Assembly (NCBI GenBank): GCA_903895845.1
Contig: CAITVK010000125.1
Span: forward strand, 1 to 64,000
DNA: 64,000 bases
DNA from: an uncultured Chitinophagaceae bacterium
GTDB lineage: Bacteria; Bacteroidota; Bacteroidia; Chitinophagales; Chitinophagaceae
Reading direction: 5' to 3'
This document shows, piece after piece, positions 26,012-35,760 of this stretch (its first letter is position 1; each line of letters begins with the position of its first letter). The translations under genes and the position numbers were made by a program. The notes below the pieces were generated by a model. That model did no database searches and had not been told where the DNA came from. It worked only from the letters and a program-made list of their open reading frames with translations.

Positions 26012-28939
26012 TTAAAAGTTAAAAGCTAGCTTAGTAAATAGCCTTAATCCATTATACCCCATTTGAACGGCATCAAATGGTCCACCAGACTCGCTATCTC
26101 CCCAAGAACTTTGGTGTGCACCAGCAGTAACTGCCAAATCCGGATGAACATTAAATATGTTATCTGCTCCAATAGTCCAAGTTGTTTTCTTTGATATTTT
26201 GTATGAAGCATAAATATCTGTAGTGAATTTGCCATGAAATACGAAGTCTTCTGGTACAGCTCCTGTACCATCATCTTTCGCAGTGTATGGATCCCATCCA
26301 GAATATTGGTCGGAGATACCTGCACCACCTGGCCCATTATCGGGAGCTCCAGCCAAAGAAGCATTACCAAACCCTTTGGTAGTTAGCTTTCCGAAATAAG
26401 TAATATGAGATCCTGCGGCAAACTTGTTGTAAGAATATTCCAGTGCCAATGAAAACTTAGCATGAGGTGCAGAAGCTACTAAGAATGCTTGTTCTCTTGA
26501 ACTAAAGAACGCTTGTTGATCGGCATAACTAGTTCCTAAAGCAGTAGGAACATTAATGTTATCAATATTTACGTTTTGAATATTACCAGCTAGTAATGCT
26601 TTAAAACCATGCTTTCCCCATTTATTTGTATAATCTAAAACGACATCTACACCTGTATTTGTTGTGTTTACAGCATTTACAAAGAAATTAGCCGCAAATA
26701 AAGGCGGATTATTATTTGCCAATACATTAGTTAAAGCAGAAATAGAAGAACCATAATTACCAGTAATTACTATTCTATTCTTCATTTGAATCAAATAGCC
26801 ATCAACTGTTGCAGTAAAATTCTTGGCAGGTTTCCAAGTAAAGCCTAGACTATAATTTAATGAAGTTTCTTCCTTTAATTTGGGAATACCAACCGCTCTG
26901 GCAATTGAACTGTAATTTGGAACCAACTTAACATAGACTAGCGTTGGAGTGCCATTTATTTTTTGTACATTGGTATTTGTGTTGCTAAAGTTTATTTGCT
27001 GTAAGGTAGGAGCCCTAAAACCAGTACTTACTGAGCCTCTAAGATTGAAATCGTTTGAAACCTTATATCGTAAAGCTACTTTTTGAGTGGCTACAGAGCC
27101 AAAGTCTGAGTAATTTTCAAACCTTTCAGCTAAATCCAACAAGATTTCTTTTGTAATATCAATGGAAGCATCCACATAAGCTCCTACATTGGTGCGACTT
27201 GCATTTGCAGCATCTCCTGGAGTAAATCCAGGAAACCCTTGTGAACCAGAGGCAGGTGGTTGGATTGAGTCATTATTACTATCACCATTAAGATTAGGGA
27301 AATATTTATTTGCTGCGGAATAACCATAAGAATCAGGTTCACCAGCATATAATTTATAGCGCTCATATCGATATTCTCCACCAAAAGCTAAGGTTAGTCC
27401 ATTCGCAAATTCTTCAAAGTGTTTACTAAAGTCTAGGTTTGTAGTATTTTGTAAAAAATTGAACCCCCCATCATTAAAATTTGTTTTTAATGGAGAAAGA
27501 GGTAAAGCATTATTCAATGATGCATTAAAAGTGTTTTCTCCATAATAATGGAAATCATTATAACCAATCACATTACTTAAGTCCCAATCCCAACCACTTT
27601 TATTGGTCCCTCTCAATCCTGCCGCAAAAGATAGGTCAGTGATGTGAACATCTTCTTGTGGGTTATAAAACACATTAGCTGTATCTAAAACTCCAGGAGT
27701 TGGGTCAGCAACATGCATGATACTTGGAACAAAAATGAGACTTCCATCAGGATTCGTCGGAAACTTTTGTGGGCTTCCAGAGAAATTCCGTGTCCAAGCG
27801 TAAACATTAGAGTGCTTATAATTTGCTCCTCCAAAAGAGTAGATGGTCGTTTTTGTTCCAGCCAAAGGAACTTCAAGATTAAACATACCACCGCCAGAAG
27901 TTACACTACCATCGCCAAATGCCCTTCTCCAAGCATCAGGAGTAAGTGCTTGGCTATTTGTAGATATATTAGTATCAGGATCTGCCCTAAATGTTTTGCC
28001 CTGATCCATCAGGTTAACACCAATATTCAGGAATCCTCCATTTTTACCAATTGCGAATCCATCATTAAGACCGAGTGTAAAAGTTTTACCATCTATTTTA
28101 CTTCCAGTGTAATATTGGCTTGGATCGACATTGTTTAATGTATTATACTTATGGTCATAATAACCAGACCAACCTGCATTGACAGATAAATGATCGACAT
28201 CCTTCTTCAAAATGATATTGATAACACCAGCAATTGCATCCGAACCATACTGTGCAGAAGCACCATCTCGTAGTATTTCAACTCTATCTATTGAAGCTTC
28301 GGGTATTGCATTTAAATCTGTTCCACTGTTACCACGTCCCCTAGTGCCTAACTCATTAACAAAAGCAGATAAGTGACGACGCTTTCCATTTACCAACACA
28401 AGTGTTTGGTCGAAACCAAGTCCTCTCAAACTAGCAAAGTCTATCGCATCAGATCCGTCAGCACCACTCTGTTTATTATAATTAAAAGAAGGAACAGCCA
28501 TATTCAGTTGACTCATCAAGTCTGGCTTGGCTGTTGTTTGTCCAGTTTGATTTACATTTATCACATCAACCGGCACTGGAGAGTCGGTCTTTACCCTACC
28601 GCCTCTGCGACTACCCACCATTACAACCTCTTTCAATTCAACTGCACTTGTTTCTAGTGCGATATTCAAATTGGAACTAGCATTAGTTACATGTACTTTC
28701 TTGGTTGTAAAGCCAATACCACTGATTTCCAAATCATCAATCGCTGCAACTGATACAGTAAAAGAACCGTCCTTAGCTGTAGCAGTACCCGACCGGGAAG
28801 ACTTAACCTTTACCAAGATACCCTCAACCGGGACACCGTTACTAGTTACAACACCTGAGATTTTTGTCTTCTGTGCAAACAATACACACGAAAAAGAAAC
28901 TAATAAAAGGGTAAACAATGACTTCATACATTTTTTCAT
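26012..28939 (-). CDS. TonB-dependent outer-membrane receptor
   Basis: 975 residues. Signal peptide (1-22, ending LFAQ), carboxypeptidase-regulatory-like domain (KISGVVTSNGVPVEGILVKV), a well-conserved plug (SADGSDAIDF-like ASLRGLGFDQTLVLVNGKRRH, VEILRDGASAQYGSDAIAGVINI, each shorter than 20 in the conserved cores) and a barrel ending LRLFTKLAFNF. The plug resembles classic siderophore/vitamin/metal-type receptors more than SusC. No SusD is adjacent. It is convergent with the MbnP/MbnH pair, so a link to metal uptake is only a guess from proximity. Substrate unknown. Confidence 0.92.
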   Translation of the reverse strand: MKKCMKSLFTLLLVSFSCVLFAQKTKISGVVTSNGVPVEGILVKVKSSRSGTATAKDGSFTVSVAAIDDLEISGIGFTTKKVHVTNASSNLNIALETSAVELKEVVMVGSRRGGRVKTDSPVPVDVINVNQTGQTTAKPDLMSQLNMAVPSFNYNKQSGADGSDAIDFASLRGLGFDQTLVLVNGKRRHLSAFVNELGTRGRGNSGTDLNAIPEASIDRVEILRDGASAQYGSDAIAGVINIILKKDVDHLSVNAGWSGYYDHKYNTLNNVDPSQYYTGSKIDGKTFTLGLNDGFAIGKNGGFLNIGVNLMDQGKTFRADPDTNISTNSQALTPDAWRRAFGDGSVTSGGGMFNLEVPLAGTKTTIYSFGGANYKHSNVYAWTRNFSGSPQKFPTNPDGSLIFVPSIMHVADPTPGVLDTANVFYNPQEDVHITDLSFAAGLRGTNKSGWDWDLSNVIGYNDFHYYGENTFNASLNNALPLSPLKTNFNDGGFNFLQNTTNLDFSKHFEEFANGLTLAFGGEYRYERYKLYAGEPDSYGYSAANKYFPNLNGDSNNDSIQPPASGSQGFPGFTPGDAANASRTNVGAYVDASIDITKEILLDLAERFENYSDFGSVATQKVALRYKVSNDFNLRGSVSTGFRAPTLQQINFSNTNTNVQKINGTPTLVYVKLVPNYSSIARAVGIPKLKEETSLNYSLGFTWKPAKNFTATVDGYLIQMKNRIVITGNYGSSISALTNVLANNNPPLFAANFFVNAVNTTNTGVDVVLDYTNKWGKHGFKALLAGNIQNVNIDNINVPTALGTSYADQQAFFSSREQAFLVASAPHAKFSLALEYSYNKFAAGSHITYFGKLTTKGFGNASLAGAPDNGPGGAGISDQYSGWDPYTAKDDGTGAVPEDFVFHGKFTTDIYASYKISKKTTWTIGADNIFNVHPDLAVTAGAHQSSWGDSESGGPFDAVQMGYNGLRLFTKLAFNF

Positions 28940-29245
28940 TTAGAGTGTTTAAAGTTAAAAAAGAACTTTGTTGAAATGCCAAAATACAAGTTTTATTTCA
29001 ATTTAGTCAAAAAATATCTATTAAAGAAATTAATTTGAAAACATCTTAATAAAATATATTCGAAACATTACTGATGTATAAGACATATAAAAAAGCGTTT
29101 TGTTGTTAAACATGCCCTAATTTTTTAATTTGAATCAAACATAAAATACGCTCAGCCAATTTTATAGATGCATATTGCAACCGTTCCTTCCTTTACATTT
29201 GGGAGCATCACATTTTATCTACCTGATTGATAGAGAACAGCAACT
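28940..29245. other. Divergent intergenic region
   Basis: 306 nt between the divergent receptor and permease genes. AT-rich; it holds the permease -7 element at 29194-29201 and, on the minus strand, a TATTTTGG near 28980-28990 that may serve the receptor. No repeats seen. Confidence 0.45.
29194..29201 (+). promoter_or_regulatory. -7 promoter element for permease gene
   Basis: TACATTTG matches TAnnTTTG, 44 nt upstream of the ATG at 29246. Confidence 0.5.
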
Positions 29246-30556
29246 ATGAAGAGACAACTTGGTATTCCAACAGCAATTGCCCTTGTAATTGCCAATATGA
29301 TTGGCAGCGGCATTTATACTAGTCTTGGTTTTCAACTTAGCAATATGCAAACCCTGTTTGGGGTACTGATGTTGTGGGTCGTTGGAGGTATCATTGCCGT
29401 ATGCGGTGCCTTAGTTTATGGAAAACTTGGTGCAGCATTCCCAAATAATGGTGGGGAATACAATTTCTTGAAGAACCTTTACAACCCACTACTTGGTTTC
29501 TTGGCTGGATGGGTATCTGCTTTTGTGGGATTTGCTGCCCCTGTAGCAGCTGTTTCTATTGCATTGGGTAATTATCTGCACAGTGTATTCCCTGTTTTAC
29601 CTGTGTTGATAACAGGGTTGGGTATGCTGATACTCATCACCGCCATTCACTCCTGGCATGTGATGATTGGGAGCAAGTTCCAGCAATTGGCAACTATTGC
29701 CAACATCTGTATTATCTGTTTTTTGATAGCAGCAGGTTTCTTAACCAAAGCCCACCACACCATCAACGTTACCCCGTCAGCCAAAGCGTGGAAAGAGGTT
29801 TTTACCAGTCCCTTTTTTGGCGTAAATCTCTATTGGGTTTCGTATGCTTATACTGGATGGAATGCGGCTTCATACATAGCCGGCGAAATGAAGAACCCAG
29901 AAAAGAAATTACCCATCGCTTTGATTGCAGGCACTGGCATTGTTACTGTGCTATATGTATTACTCAACTGGGCTTTTCTTCATGCTGCTCCTGTTGATGC
30001 AATGAAAGGGCAATTAGAGGTAGGCTTTGTGGCTGCGCAATATATGTTTGGTAAGATTGGAGCTTCTTTGATGGCAATCATCATCTCTGTTTCATTGGTA
30101 AGCACCATCAGTGCCATGACTTTTGCAGGCCCTCGCGTTAGTGCATGCTTGCAGGATGAAGTACCTAAACTTGCTTTTTTGGCACGCACCAATAAACATG
30201 GTTCTCCTTCATATGCCATCATTACACAGTCTTTAGTTGCTGCCGTATTGGTACTAATCAACCAGTTTCAATTTGTAATAGATCTTATTGGCTTTACATT
30301 GACTCTCTCCACAAGCCTGACTGTGTTTGGTATCTTCAAACTACGTAGAAACTTTCCTTCGCAACCTCATTCCTATAAAACATGGGGCTATCCTTTTACG
30401 CCTGTACTGTTTTTAACCATCAACGCATGGATTTTATATTACGGCTTCACCCTGAAACCATGGGTTAGTTTCTATGGACTATTTTTGATACTAGTAGGCG
30501 CTATTGTTTATTGGATCTGGGGTAAAAAGAAATTAACGAGTCAAAGAGGATTGTAA
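29246..30556 (+). CDS. APC-family amino acid permease
   Basis: 436 residues, about 12 membrane helices. The first helix carries the APC substrate-binding motif (IANMIGSGIYTSLG), the second helix region has GALVYGKLGAAFPNNGGEYNF (cores YGKLGAAFP and GGEYNF), and helix 6 has YWVSYAYTGWNAASYIAGEM (20 residues), typical of LAT/glutamate-type permeases. It is an inner-membrane amino-acid transporter or exchanger; the substrate is not determinable. It stands alone on the plus strand. The TAA abuts a heptamer-type repeat (30556 onward). Confidence 0.9.
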   Translation: MKRQLGIPTAIALVIANMIGSGIYTSLGFQLSNMQTLFGVLMLWVVGGIIAVCGALVYGKLGAAFPNNGGEYNFLKNLYNPLLGFLAGWVSAFVGFAAPVAAVSIALGNYLHSVFPVLPVLITGLGMLILITAIHSWHVMIGSKFQQLATIANICIICFLIAAGFLTKAHHTINVTPSAKAWKEVFTSPFFGVNLYWVSYAYTGWNAASYIAGEMKNPEKKLPIALIAGTGIVTVLYVLLNWAFLHAAPVDAMKGQLEVGFVAAQYMFGKIGASLMAIIISVSLVSTISAMTFAGPRVSACLQDEVPKLAFLARTNKHGSPSYAIITQSLVAAVLVLINQFQFVIDLIGFTLTLSTSLTVFGIFKLRRNFPSQPHSYKTWGYPFTPVLFLTINAWILYYGFTLKPWVSFYGLFLILVGAIVYWIWGKKKLTSQRGL

Positions 30557-30597
30557 GTTATAATTTTGAGTTATACGTTTTGAGTTATAAGTTTTGC
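30556..30597. repeat. Heptamer repeat after permease stop
   Basis: AGTTATA, ATTTTGA, GTTATAC, GTTTTGA, GTTATAA, GTTTTGC: 7-nt register with a 14-nt alternation, starting at the last base of the stop codon. Confidence 0.65.
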
Positions 30598-30700
30598 ATC
30601 CGAGACAGTATTTAGGCTTATTACAGCTTTCTCAAATCATTTTGAACATATTCAATAGCAATCTACAGCCCCGGTCACATCTTAGACCTTGCTAATTTCT

Positions 30701-30744
30701 ATTAACAAAAAAGCCTCTTCAATTGAAGAGGCTTTTTTGTTAAT
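30701..30744. terminator. 44-bp perfect palindrome, bidirectional terminator
   Basis: 30701-30744 equals its own reverse complement over 44 nt, with GAAGAGGC/GCCTCTTC stems flanked by A6/T6 runs. It serves the L25 gene (14 nt from its stop) and probably the permease transcript from the other side. Confidence 0.92.
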
Positions 30745-30757
30745 AGCATGAGTGAGA

Positions 30758-31348
30758 TTATTTTTTCTTCTCGTCTTTCGCAGCATTTGCTTCTGCTTGT
30801 TTCAACTGACGAGTCATTACTACAGACGCAATTGGAATACGTGGTGAGTTCATCACCTCATAATCAGATGTAACTATGTCTGAAACGCGTAAGTTTGCGT
30901 TCAACTCAAGGTTTGTGATATCTACTTCTATAAATTCTTTCAAAAACTTAGGAAGCGTTTTCACCTTGATGCTTTTCATTTTAACTACAAGCTTACCACC
31001 TTCTTTAACCCCTTTTGAAGTACCTACGTATTTCAAAGGCAAATCGGCAATTACTTTTTTAGTATCTACTAATTCAAGTAGATCTACGTGTATCAAAGCA
31101 TCGCTTACAGTATCAAACTGCAAGTCCTTTAAAATACATTTATAACTCTTCCCTTCCAGATTTACTTGCGCATACTGAAATTCGCCTGTGTACACTAATG
31201 GTTTGAAAGCTTTTGCTGGAGCAGCAAAAGTCAATTCAGTTGGCCCACCATAAATTACACCAGGCACTAATTCTTGAGCGCGTAGTTGACGGGCAGCTTT
31301 TTTGCCAACTCCGGTTCTCAATTGTCCTTCGATTGTAACTGTTTTCAT
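30758..31348 (-). CDS. rplY: 50S ribosomal protein L25 / CTC type
   Basis: 196 residues, the longer TL5/CTC form with a C-terminal domain. L25 binds 5S rRNA. Visible: N-terminal L25 domain (VTIEGQLRTGVGKKAARQLRAQ cores TVTIEGQLR and GKKAARQLR, LVPGVIYG), YKCILKDLQFD, then the beta-rich TL5 C-domain (DLPLKYVGTSKGVKEGGKL, PKFLKEFIEVDIT) and a lysine-rich tail. Single gene with its own promoter (31372-31379) and the palindromic terminator at 30701-30744. Pth, often next to it in other Bacteroidota, is absent. Confidence 0.95.
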   Translation of the reverse strand: MKTVTIEGQLRTGVGKKAARQLRAQELVPGVIYGGPTELTFAAPAKAFKPLVYTGEFQYAQVNLEGKSYKCILKDLQFDTVSDALIHVDLLELVDTKKVIADLPLKYVGTSKGVKEGGKLVVKMKSIKVKTLPKFLKEFIEVDITNLELNANLRVSDIVTSDYEVMNSPRIPIASVVMTRQLKQAEANAAKDEKKK

Positions 31349-31371
31349 TTTACTTAAAATTTTTTAGGCGG

Positions 31372-31379
31372 CAAAAGTA
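31372..31379 (-). promoter_or_regulatory. -7 promoter element for L25 gene
   Basis: On the minus strand TACTTTTG matches TAnnTTTG, 24 nt before the ATG. Confidence 0.55.
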
Positions 31380-31421
31380 GGGAAATTTGGTTAGATGTAT
31401 TTACAAATTTTTAAACCCTGC

Positions 31422-32132
31422 TTACAGGTATAGATAATAGTCCTTTAATAAGGCAATAAAATCCGCTGTATAACTATCATTTTCTTTAATTACCAACTTA
31501 CTCTCAGAGATCATCACCTGTTCATATCCAAACAAAAGCATACATCGGAAGGGGGGATGCTTGGGAGTCTGCTTCACCAGTACTTTTTCCCTCAAATAAA
31601 ACCCCGCTAAAAGTGCTTTACCTTCAAATTCAACAGACCGATGCGTAGGTAACAAGATGGCAAACAGCCCTCCTGCCTTTAATAATCGCTCAATAGATAC
31701 CAACAATTCATCCAGGCTCAGTGCTTCACTATGCATGGCAAGATTCCTTTTGTTGGAATCACTCTTCAGGTCATTGTTAAAAAAAGGAGGATTCGTGATT
31801 ATGAAATCATACAAATCCCCAACCTTATACTTTATGATATTCTCCCTGATAAGGTCAACCCTTTCATTCCATGGCGAAGCCTTGAAGTTAGTTGCTGCTT
31901 CTTTTGCCGCCTCGCTATCTATTTCTACTGCATCTATTTGTGCATCGTTTGTTTTTTGTGCCACCATCAATGTTAGCAAACCTGTGCCAGCCCCTATGTC
32001 CAATACTCTTTTACAATCCCCAACTCTCTCGGCTACCCAAGCCCCAAAAAGGCAGGCATCGGTAGTCACTTTCATGGCACAATACCGTTGGTGTATCAAA
32101 AATTGCTTAAATTGAAAGTAGTTATTTGCCAT
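31422..32132 (-). CDS. trmN6: tRNA1(Val) (adenine37-N6)-methyltransferase
   Basis: 236 residues. Class I SAM methyltransferase with motif I LDIGAGTGLL (44-53) and the N6-adenine catalytic motif NPPFF (114-118). The opening YFQFKQFLIHQRYCAMKVTTDA is the TrmN6/YfiC N-terminus (cores FQFKQF and CAMKVTTDACLFGAW). It methylates A37 of tRNA1(Val). Cytosolic. Its own -7 element is at 32179-32186. Other NPPF/Y methyltransferases are less likely because of the KVTTDA...LGAW-type start. Confidence 0.92.
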   Translation of the reverse strand: MANNYFQFKQFLIHQRYCAMKVTTDACLFGAWVAERVGDCKRVLDIGAGTGLLTLMVAQKTNDAQIDAVEIDSEAAKEAATNFKASPWNERVDLIRENIIKYKVGDLYDFIITNPPFFNNDLKSDSNKRNLAMHSEALSLDELLVSIERLLKAGGLFAILLPTHRSVEFEGKALLAGFYLREKVLVKQTPKHPPFRCMLLFGYEQVMISESKLVIKENDSYTADFIALLKDYYLYL

Positions 32133-32178
32133 TCATCCAGTTCATTAGATTCTTAAATACTTTTTAACGAATACTTGC

Positions 32179-32186
32179 CAAAGGTA
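32179..32186 (-). promoter_or_regulatory. -7 promoter element for trmN6
   Basis: On the minus strand TACCTTTG matches TAnnTTTG, 46 nt before the ATG. Confidence 0.5.
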
Positions 32187-32370
32187 CTGTTACATTTACT
32201 GCCGTTGAGTACTTGTAAATATTGCAGGTTATTTTAAAAGAACCTGACAAAATGTAATTAGTCGTAAAAAAATTGTTAATTGAAAGATAAGAGTTACTGA
32301 CTAAGCAACAGGTTTAAATATTTACAATTGGAAAGGCATATTATTTGTTAATCGCACAAAAAAAAGTACT

Positions 32371-33882
32371 ATGAATGTAAAAAACATCTTAACGATTGTG
32401 GGCATCAGTGCCACAACAGCATTAGTGAGTGTTTTTGGGTACACCAAACTAATGCAAAGTCAGTATGTGGGCACGCAAGAACCCGGTAAAATACCCGCCA
32501 ACTATGCTGGTTTTTTTGGCAACAACAACGGGCCTAGTTCTAATATTGACTTCACTTCGGCCGCTCTTACTGCGACACCAGCTGTAGTGCACATCAAAAC
32601 AAAAACAAAAGCGCGTCAGATAACAAGCAATGCTCCTCAGCAGAAGAATCCTTTTGGGGATATGTTTGGTGGCGATTTGTTCGAACAGTTCTTTAACGGC
32701 CCTCGTGTTCAGACTATTCCTGAACAAAGAGCAAGTGGCAGTGGCGTGATTATCAGTGAAGACGGTTTAATCGTTACCAATAACCACGTAGTAGATGGTG
32801 CCGACGAAATAAACATTACCCTCACCAACAAAAAAAGCTATAAAGCTACATTGGTGGGTACCGACCCAAGCAGTGACCTAGCCGTATTGAAAATTGATGC
32901 AAAAGACCTTCCTTACCTTGTTTATGGCAACAGTGATGAAGCCAAACTAGGACAATGGGTACTTGCAATTGGTTATCCTTTGAATCTGGATGTGACTGTG
33001 ACTGCTGGTATTGTGAGTGCAAAAGCAAGAAGTATCAATATCAACGAGAAACAAAGCTCTACACCTGTTGAGTCTTTCATTCAAACAGATGCTGCCGTAA
33101 ATCCGGGTAACAGTGGTGGTGCTTTAATCAATACCAATGGTGAACTAATAGGCATCAACTCTGCTATCGCCTCCCCTACTGGTTCTTATGCAGGCTATTC
33201 CTACGCAATTCCTGTGAATATTGTGAAGAAAGTAGTGAATGATATCATCAAGTTTGGTACAGTACAGAGGGCTTTCATAGGTATTTCTTATCCTAATGAA
33301 GCTATGAGCGACGAGGAAAAAGCCAAACAAGGTATTAAAGATGTAGATGGTGTTTATGTGATGGAAACTCCTGCTGGTGGTGCTGCCAACTTGGCTGGCA
33401 TCAAAAAAGGAGATGTAGTAACAAAGATAAACGGCGTGAAAGTGGTGACTGGCCCCGAACTGGTAGAGCAAGTTGCACGCTACAAACCAGGCGATAAAAT
33501 TACGATTACCTACCTGAGAGATGGAAAGGAGACGACTACCAATGTAGTATTGAAAAATAAAGTAGGCAATACAGATGTGGTCAAGAATCAAGGTATCATA
33601 GAATCTTTAGGTGCCGATCTTGAAAATGTAGACAAAAAGATAGCTTCTGCCAACGACATCAGTGGTGGTGTATTGGTGAAGAAGATAAAAGAGGGCTTGT
33701 TGAAAGCTACTAAAATGCAGGACGGTTTTGTTATTACAAGTGTAAATGACGAGGAGATAAAGAATGTAGACGACCTGAAAAAGGCATTGAACAATGCCAA
33801 GGGGGGCACCGTAAGGTTGATGGGTATTTATCCTGGCTTCCAAGGAACGTATGCTTATCCTTTGACATTGACTGGAGAATAG
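32371..33882 (+). CDS. HtrA/Deg-family periplasmic serine protease
   Basis: 503 residues. An N-terminal membrane anchor or uncleaved signal (residues 5-28) is followed by a trypsin-like domain with triad His139 (TNNHVVDG), Asp169 (SSDLAVLK) and Ser248 (GNSGGAL), then two PDZ domains (about 295-390 and 410-500; GVYVMETPAGGAANLAGIKKGDVV carries the first carboxylate loop region). It degrades or refolds misfolded envelope proteins in the periplasm. Single gene with a terminator at 33912-33940. DegQ and DegS types cannot be separated by eye; two PDZ domains favour DegP/Q. Confidence 0.95.
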   Translation: MNVKNILTIVGISATTALVSVFGYTKLMQSQYVGTQEPGKIPANYAGFFGNNNGPSSNIDFTSAALTATPAVVHIKTKTKARQITSNAPQQKNPFGDMFGGDLFEQFFNGPRVQTIPEQRASGSGVIISEDGLIVTNNHVVDGADEINITLTNKKSYKATLVGTDPSSDLAVLKIDAKDLPYLVYGNSDEAKLGQWVLAIGYPLNLDVTVTAGIVSAKARSININEKQSSTPVESFIQTDAAVNPGNSGGALINTNGELIGINSAIASPTGSYAGYSYAIPVNIVKKVVNDIIKFGTVQRAFIGISYPNEAMSDEEKAKQGIKDVDGVYVMETPAGGAANLAGIKKGDVVTKINGVKVVTGPELVEQVARYKPGDKITITYLRDGKETTTNVVLKNKVGNTDVVKNQGIIESLGADLENVDKKIASANDISGGVLVKKIKEGLLKATKMQDGFVITSVNDEEIKNVDDLKKALNNAKGGTVRLMGIYPGFQGTYAYPLTLTGE

Positions 33883-33911
33883 TTTGTTTTGTTGTTTGTT
33901 TGGTTTAAAAG

Positions 33912-33940
33912 AAAGGCTGTCTCAAATTGAGGCAGCCTTT
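33912..33940 (+). terminator. Intrinsic terminator of HtrA gene
   Basis: AAAGGCTGTCTCA pairs with TGAGGCAGCCTTT (13 bp, one G-T), loop AAT, followed by GTTATTT. Confidence 0.88.
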
Positions 33941-34661
33941 GTTATTTATATACTTCAGCTGATTTAGATAACCAATTTTGTTTTGATTTTATCTTCTTTG
34001 TTTTGGGTTGTGTCAATGTGTTTATATTGTTTTTTTCTCATTGAAGTTGTTTAAACTTTCATCACAACTATTATCAGTATTAAGCTGTCGAACAAGTTAT
34101 TAATAACGTGAGTTCGGGATAAGAAAACAAGAAAAAAGGTTTAAGTTAGAGGATATAATGCACCGCCATTTTATCACTAAAATACACTCTTATGTTGCGG
34201 GATAAAAGATAATGTACACTAAGGTGTGTAAATGATTAAAAATGCTCTTAAATACTGTATTACAAAGAGTATAAGAGAGTATAAAGGGAGTATAAAGCAG
34301 TTTGTGTAAACAGGTTTTTTTAATATTGCATCTGCTTTCAAAATAATTAAAAATTGGTTCAATATCAACTACCAGTGTTTGATAGGGTGAGAGTATGAAG
34401 TAGCCTTTTTAATCTAGGATTCTGGCAAAAAAATGAGAGAGAAATCTAAAAAAATACCTATTTGAATGTGCTTCAAGTATATAGTCTCTTTTACAATACG
34501 AACAGACATCACTGCATTAAGTTAAAAATTAGATTGATCACAACATTATCCCTCAGATAATTTATGCAGTAACATTGTGCATAATGTTTAAGCTTTAATG
34601 TAATATACATTTCGTATTATTACTATCTTAACACCCTACATCTGTACAGAAAGCACGTATT
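33941..34661. other. Long AT-rich intergenic region before LacI regulator
   Basis: About 720 nt without a gene. GAGTATAA occurs three times at 10-11-nt spacing (34267, 34277, 34288), on one helical face. Otherwise only AT-rich sequence; no palindromic operator or RNA gene is obvious. Confidence 0.45.
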
Positions 34662-35693
34662 ATGAAGAAAATGTCTATTAAACAGTTGGCAAAAGAATTA
34701 AATATTTCTACTGCAACTATATCCTATATTATTAATGGCAAAGCAAGAGAAAAGCGGATAAGTGAAGAGTTGGAAATTAAAGTTCAGAAATATGTAAAAG
34801 AACAAAATTATATTCCTAATCATCTGGCAAGTAGCCTTCGATCAGGCAAAACAAAGATAATTTGCCTGATGGTTGAAGACATTTCCGATGTATTTTTTGC
34901 TGGGGTAGCTGGTCTCATTGAGCAGATTGCTTACGAGAAGGGTTATAAAATTATTTATTGTAGTACCAAGAACGACACTAACAAAACCAAAGAGTTAATA
35001 AGCACCTTTTTTAGCCGGAATGTTGATGGCTATATTATCACACCACCAAATGGAATCGAAAAAGATATTCAATCTTTACTAAATGAAAAAATACCTATTG
35101 TAACCTTTGACCGTTATCTTACAGACACCAACGTAAGTTATGTAGGTACAGATAACTTGAATAGCTCCTACAAAGCTACCAAGCATTTATTGGATCAGGG
35201 ATTTAAAAATATTGCATTTATTACTTTAGAATCGACCCAAAGTCAAATGCAAGAAAGGCTTGAAGGCTATAAAAAAGCAATGGCCGAAGCCGGAAAAGAG
35301 ACTATCATTGAAAAGATTGACTACTCTGCAAGGCTTCAAGATTTACCAATAAACAAAATTGAGTCCTTACTCAGAGAGAATCCAGCCATCGATGCGGTTT
35401 ACTTTGGCACTAACTATCTTGCTGTAAGTGGCTTAAAAGCAATAAACAAAGTAGGGCTCAAGCTAGGAAAAAACATTGGCATGGTAGTTTTTGATGACAG
35501 CGATTTATTTATGGTCCACCAGCCTACAATTACAGCTGTAGCACAACCAATTGAAGCAATGTCAGTACAGCTAATTAATATTTTACTCTCTCACCTTGAG
35601 AAAGTAGATGTTTACACTTCTCAAAAAGCTATCATCTCAGGCGAACTCATTATCAGGGAGTGTTCAATTAAGAAAGCAATTAGCAAGTTGTAG
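34662..35693 (+). CDS. LacI-family transcriptional regulator
   Basis: 343 residues. The LacI helix-turn-helix (SIKQLAKELNISTATISYII, residues 4-23) and hinge (NYIPNHLASSLRSGKT) precede a periplasmic-binding-like effector domain (GTDNLNSSYKATKHLLDQGF, IGMVVFDDSDLF, AVAQPIEAMSVQ). Effector is unknown. It is followed by a GH43 gene in opposite orientation, and about 14 kb away a xylose block begins, so control of hemicellulose-sugar use is a reasonable inference. A possible site, AACGTT, occurs at the xylB and SSS-transporter promoters. Confidence 0.9.
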   Translation: MKKMSIKQLAKELNISTATISYIINGKAREKRISEELEIKVQKYVKEQNYIPNHLASSLRSGKTKIICLMVEDISDVFFAGVAGLIEQIAYEKGYKIIYCSTKNDTNKTKELISTFFSRNVDGYIITPPNGIEKDIQSLLNEKIPIVTFDRYLTDTNVSYVGTDNLNSSYKATKHLLDQGFKNIAFITLESTQSQMQERLEGYKKAMAEAGKETIIEKIDYSARLQDLPINKIESLLRENPAIDAVYFGTNYLAVSGLKAINKVGLKLGKNIGMVVFDDSDLFMVHQPTITAVAQPIEAMSVQLINILLSHLEKVDVYTSQKAIISGELIIRECSIKKAISKL

Positions 35694-35760
35694 TAAAGGA
35701 GTAATCACTATAATAATCATGGTAACTTACTATTTTCAGGAGTTAACTTGATTAAATTAC

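Noticed and set aside
26012-28939. SusC with SusD polysaccharide locus
   Set aside because: No SusD-type lipoprotein adjoins either TonB receptor gene.
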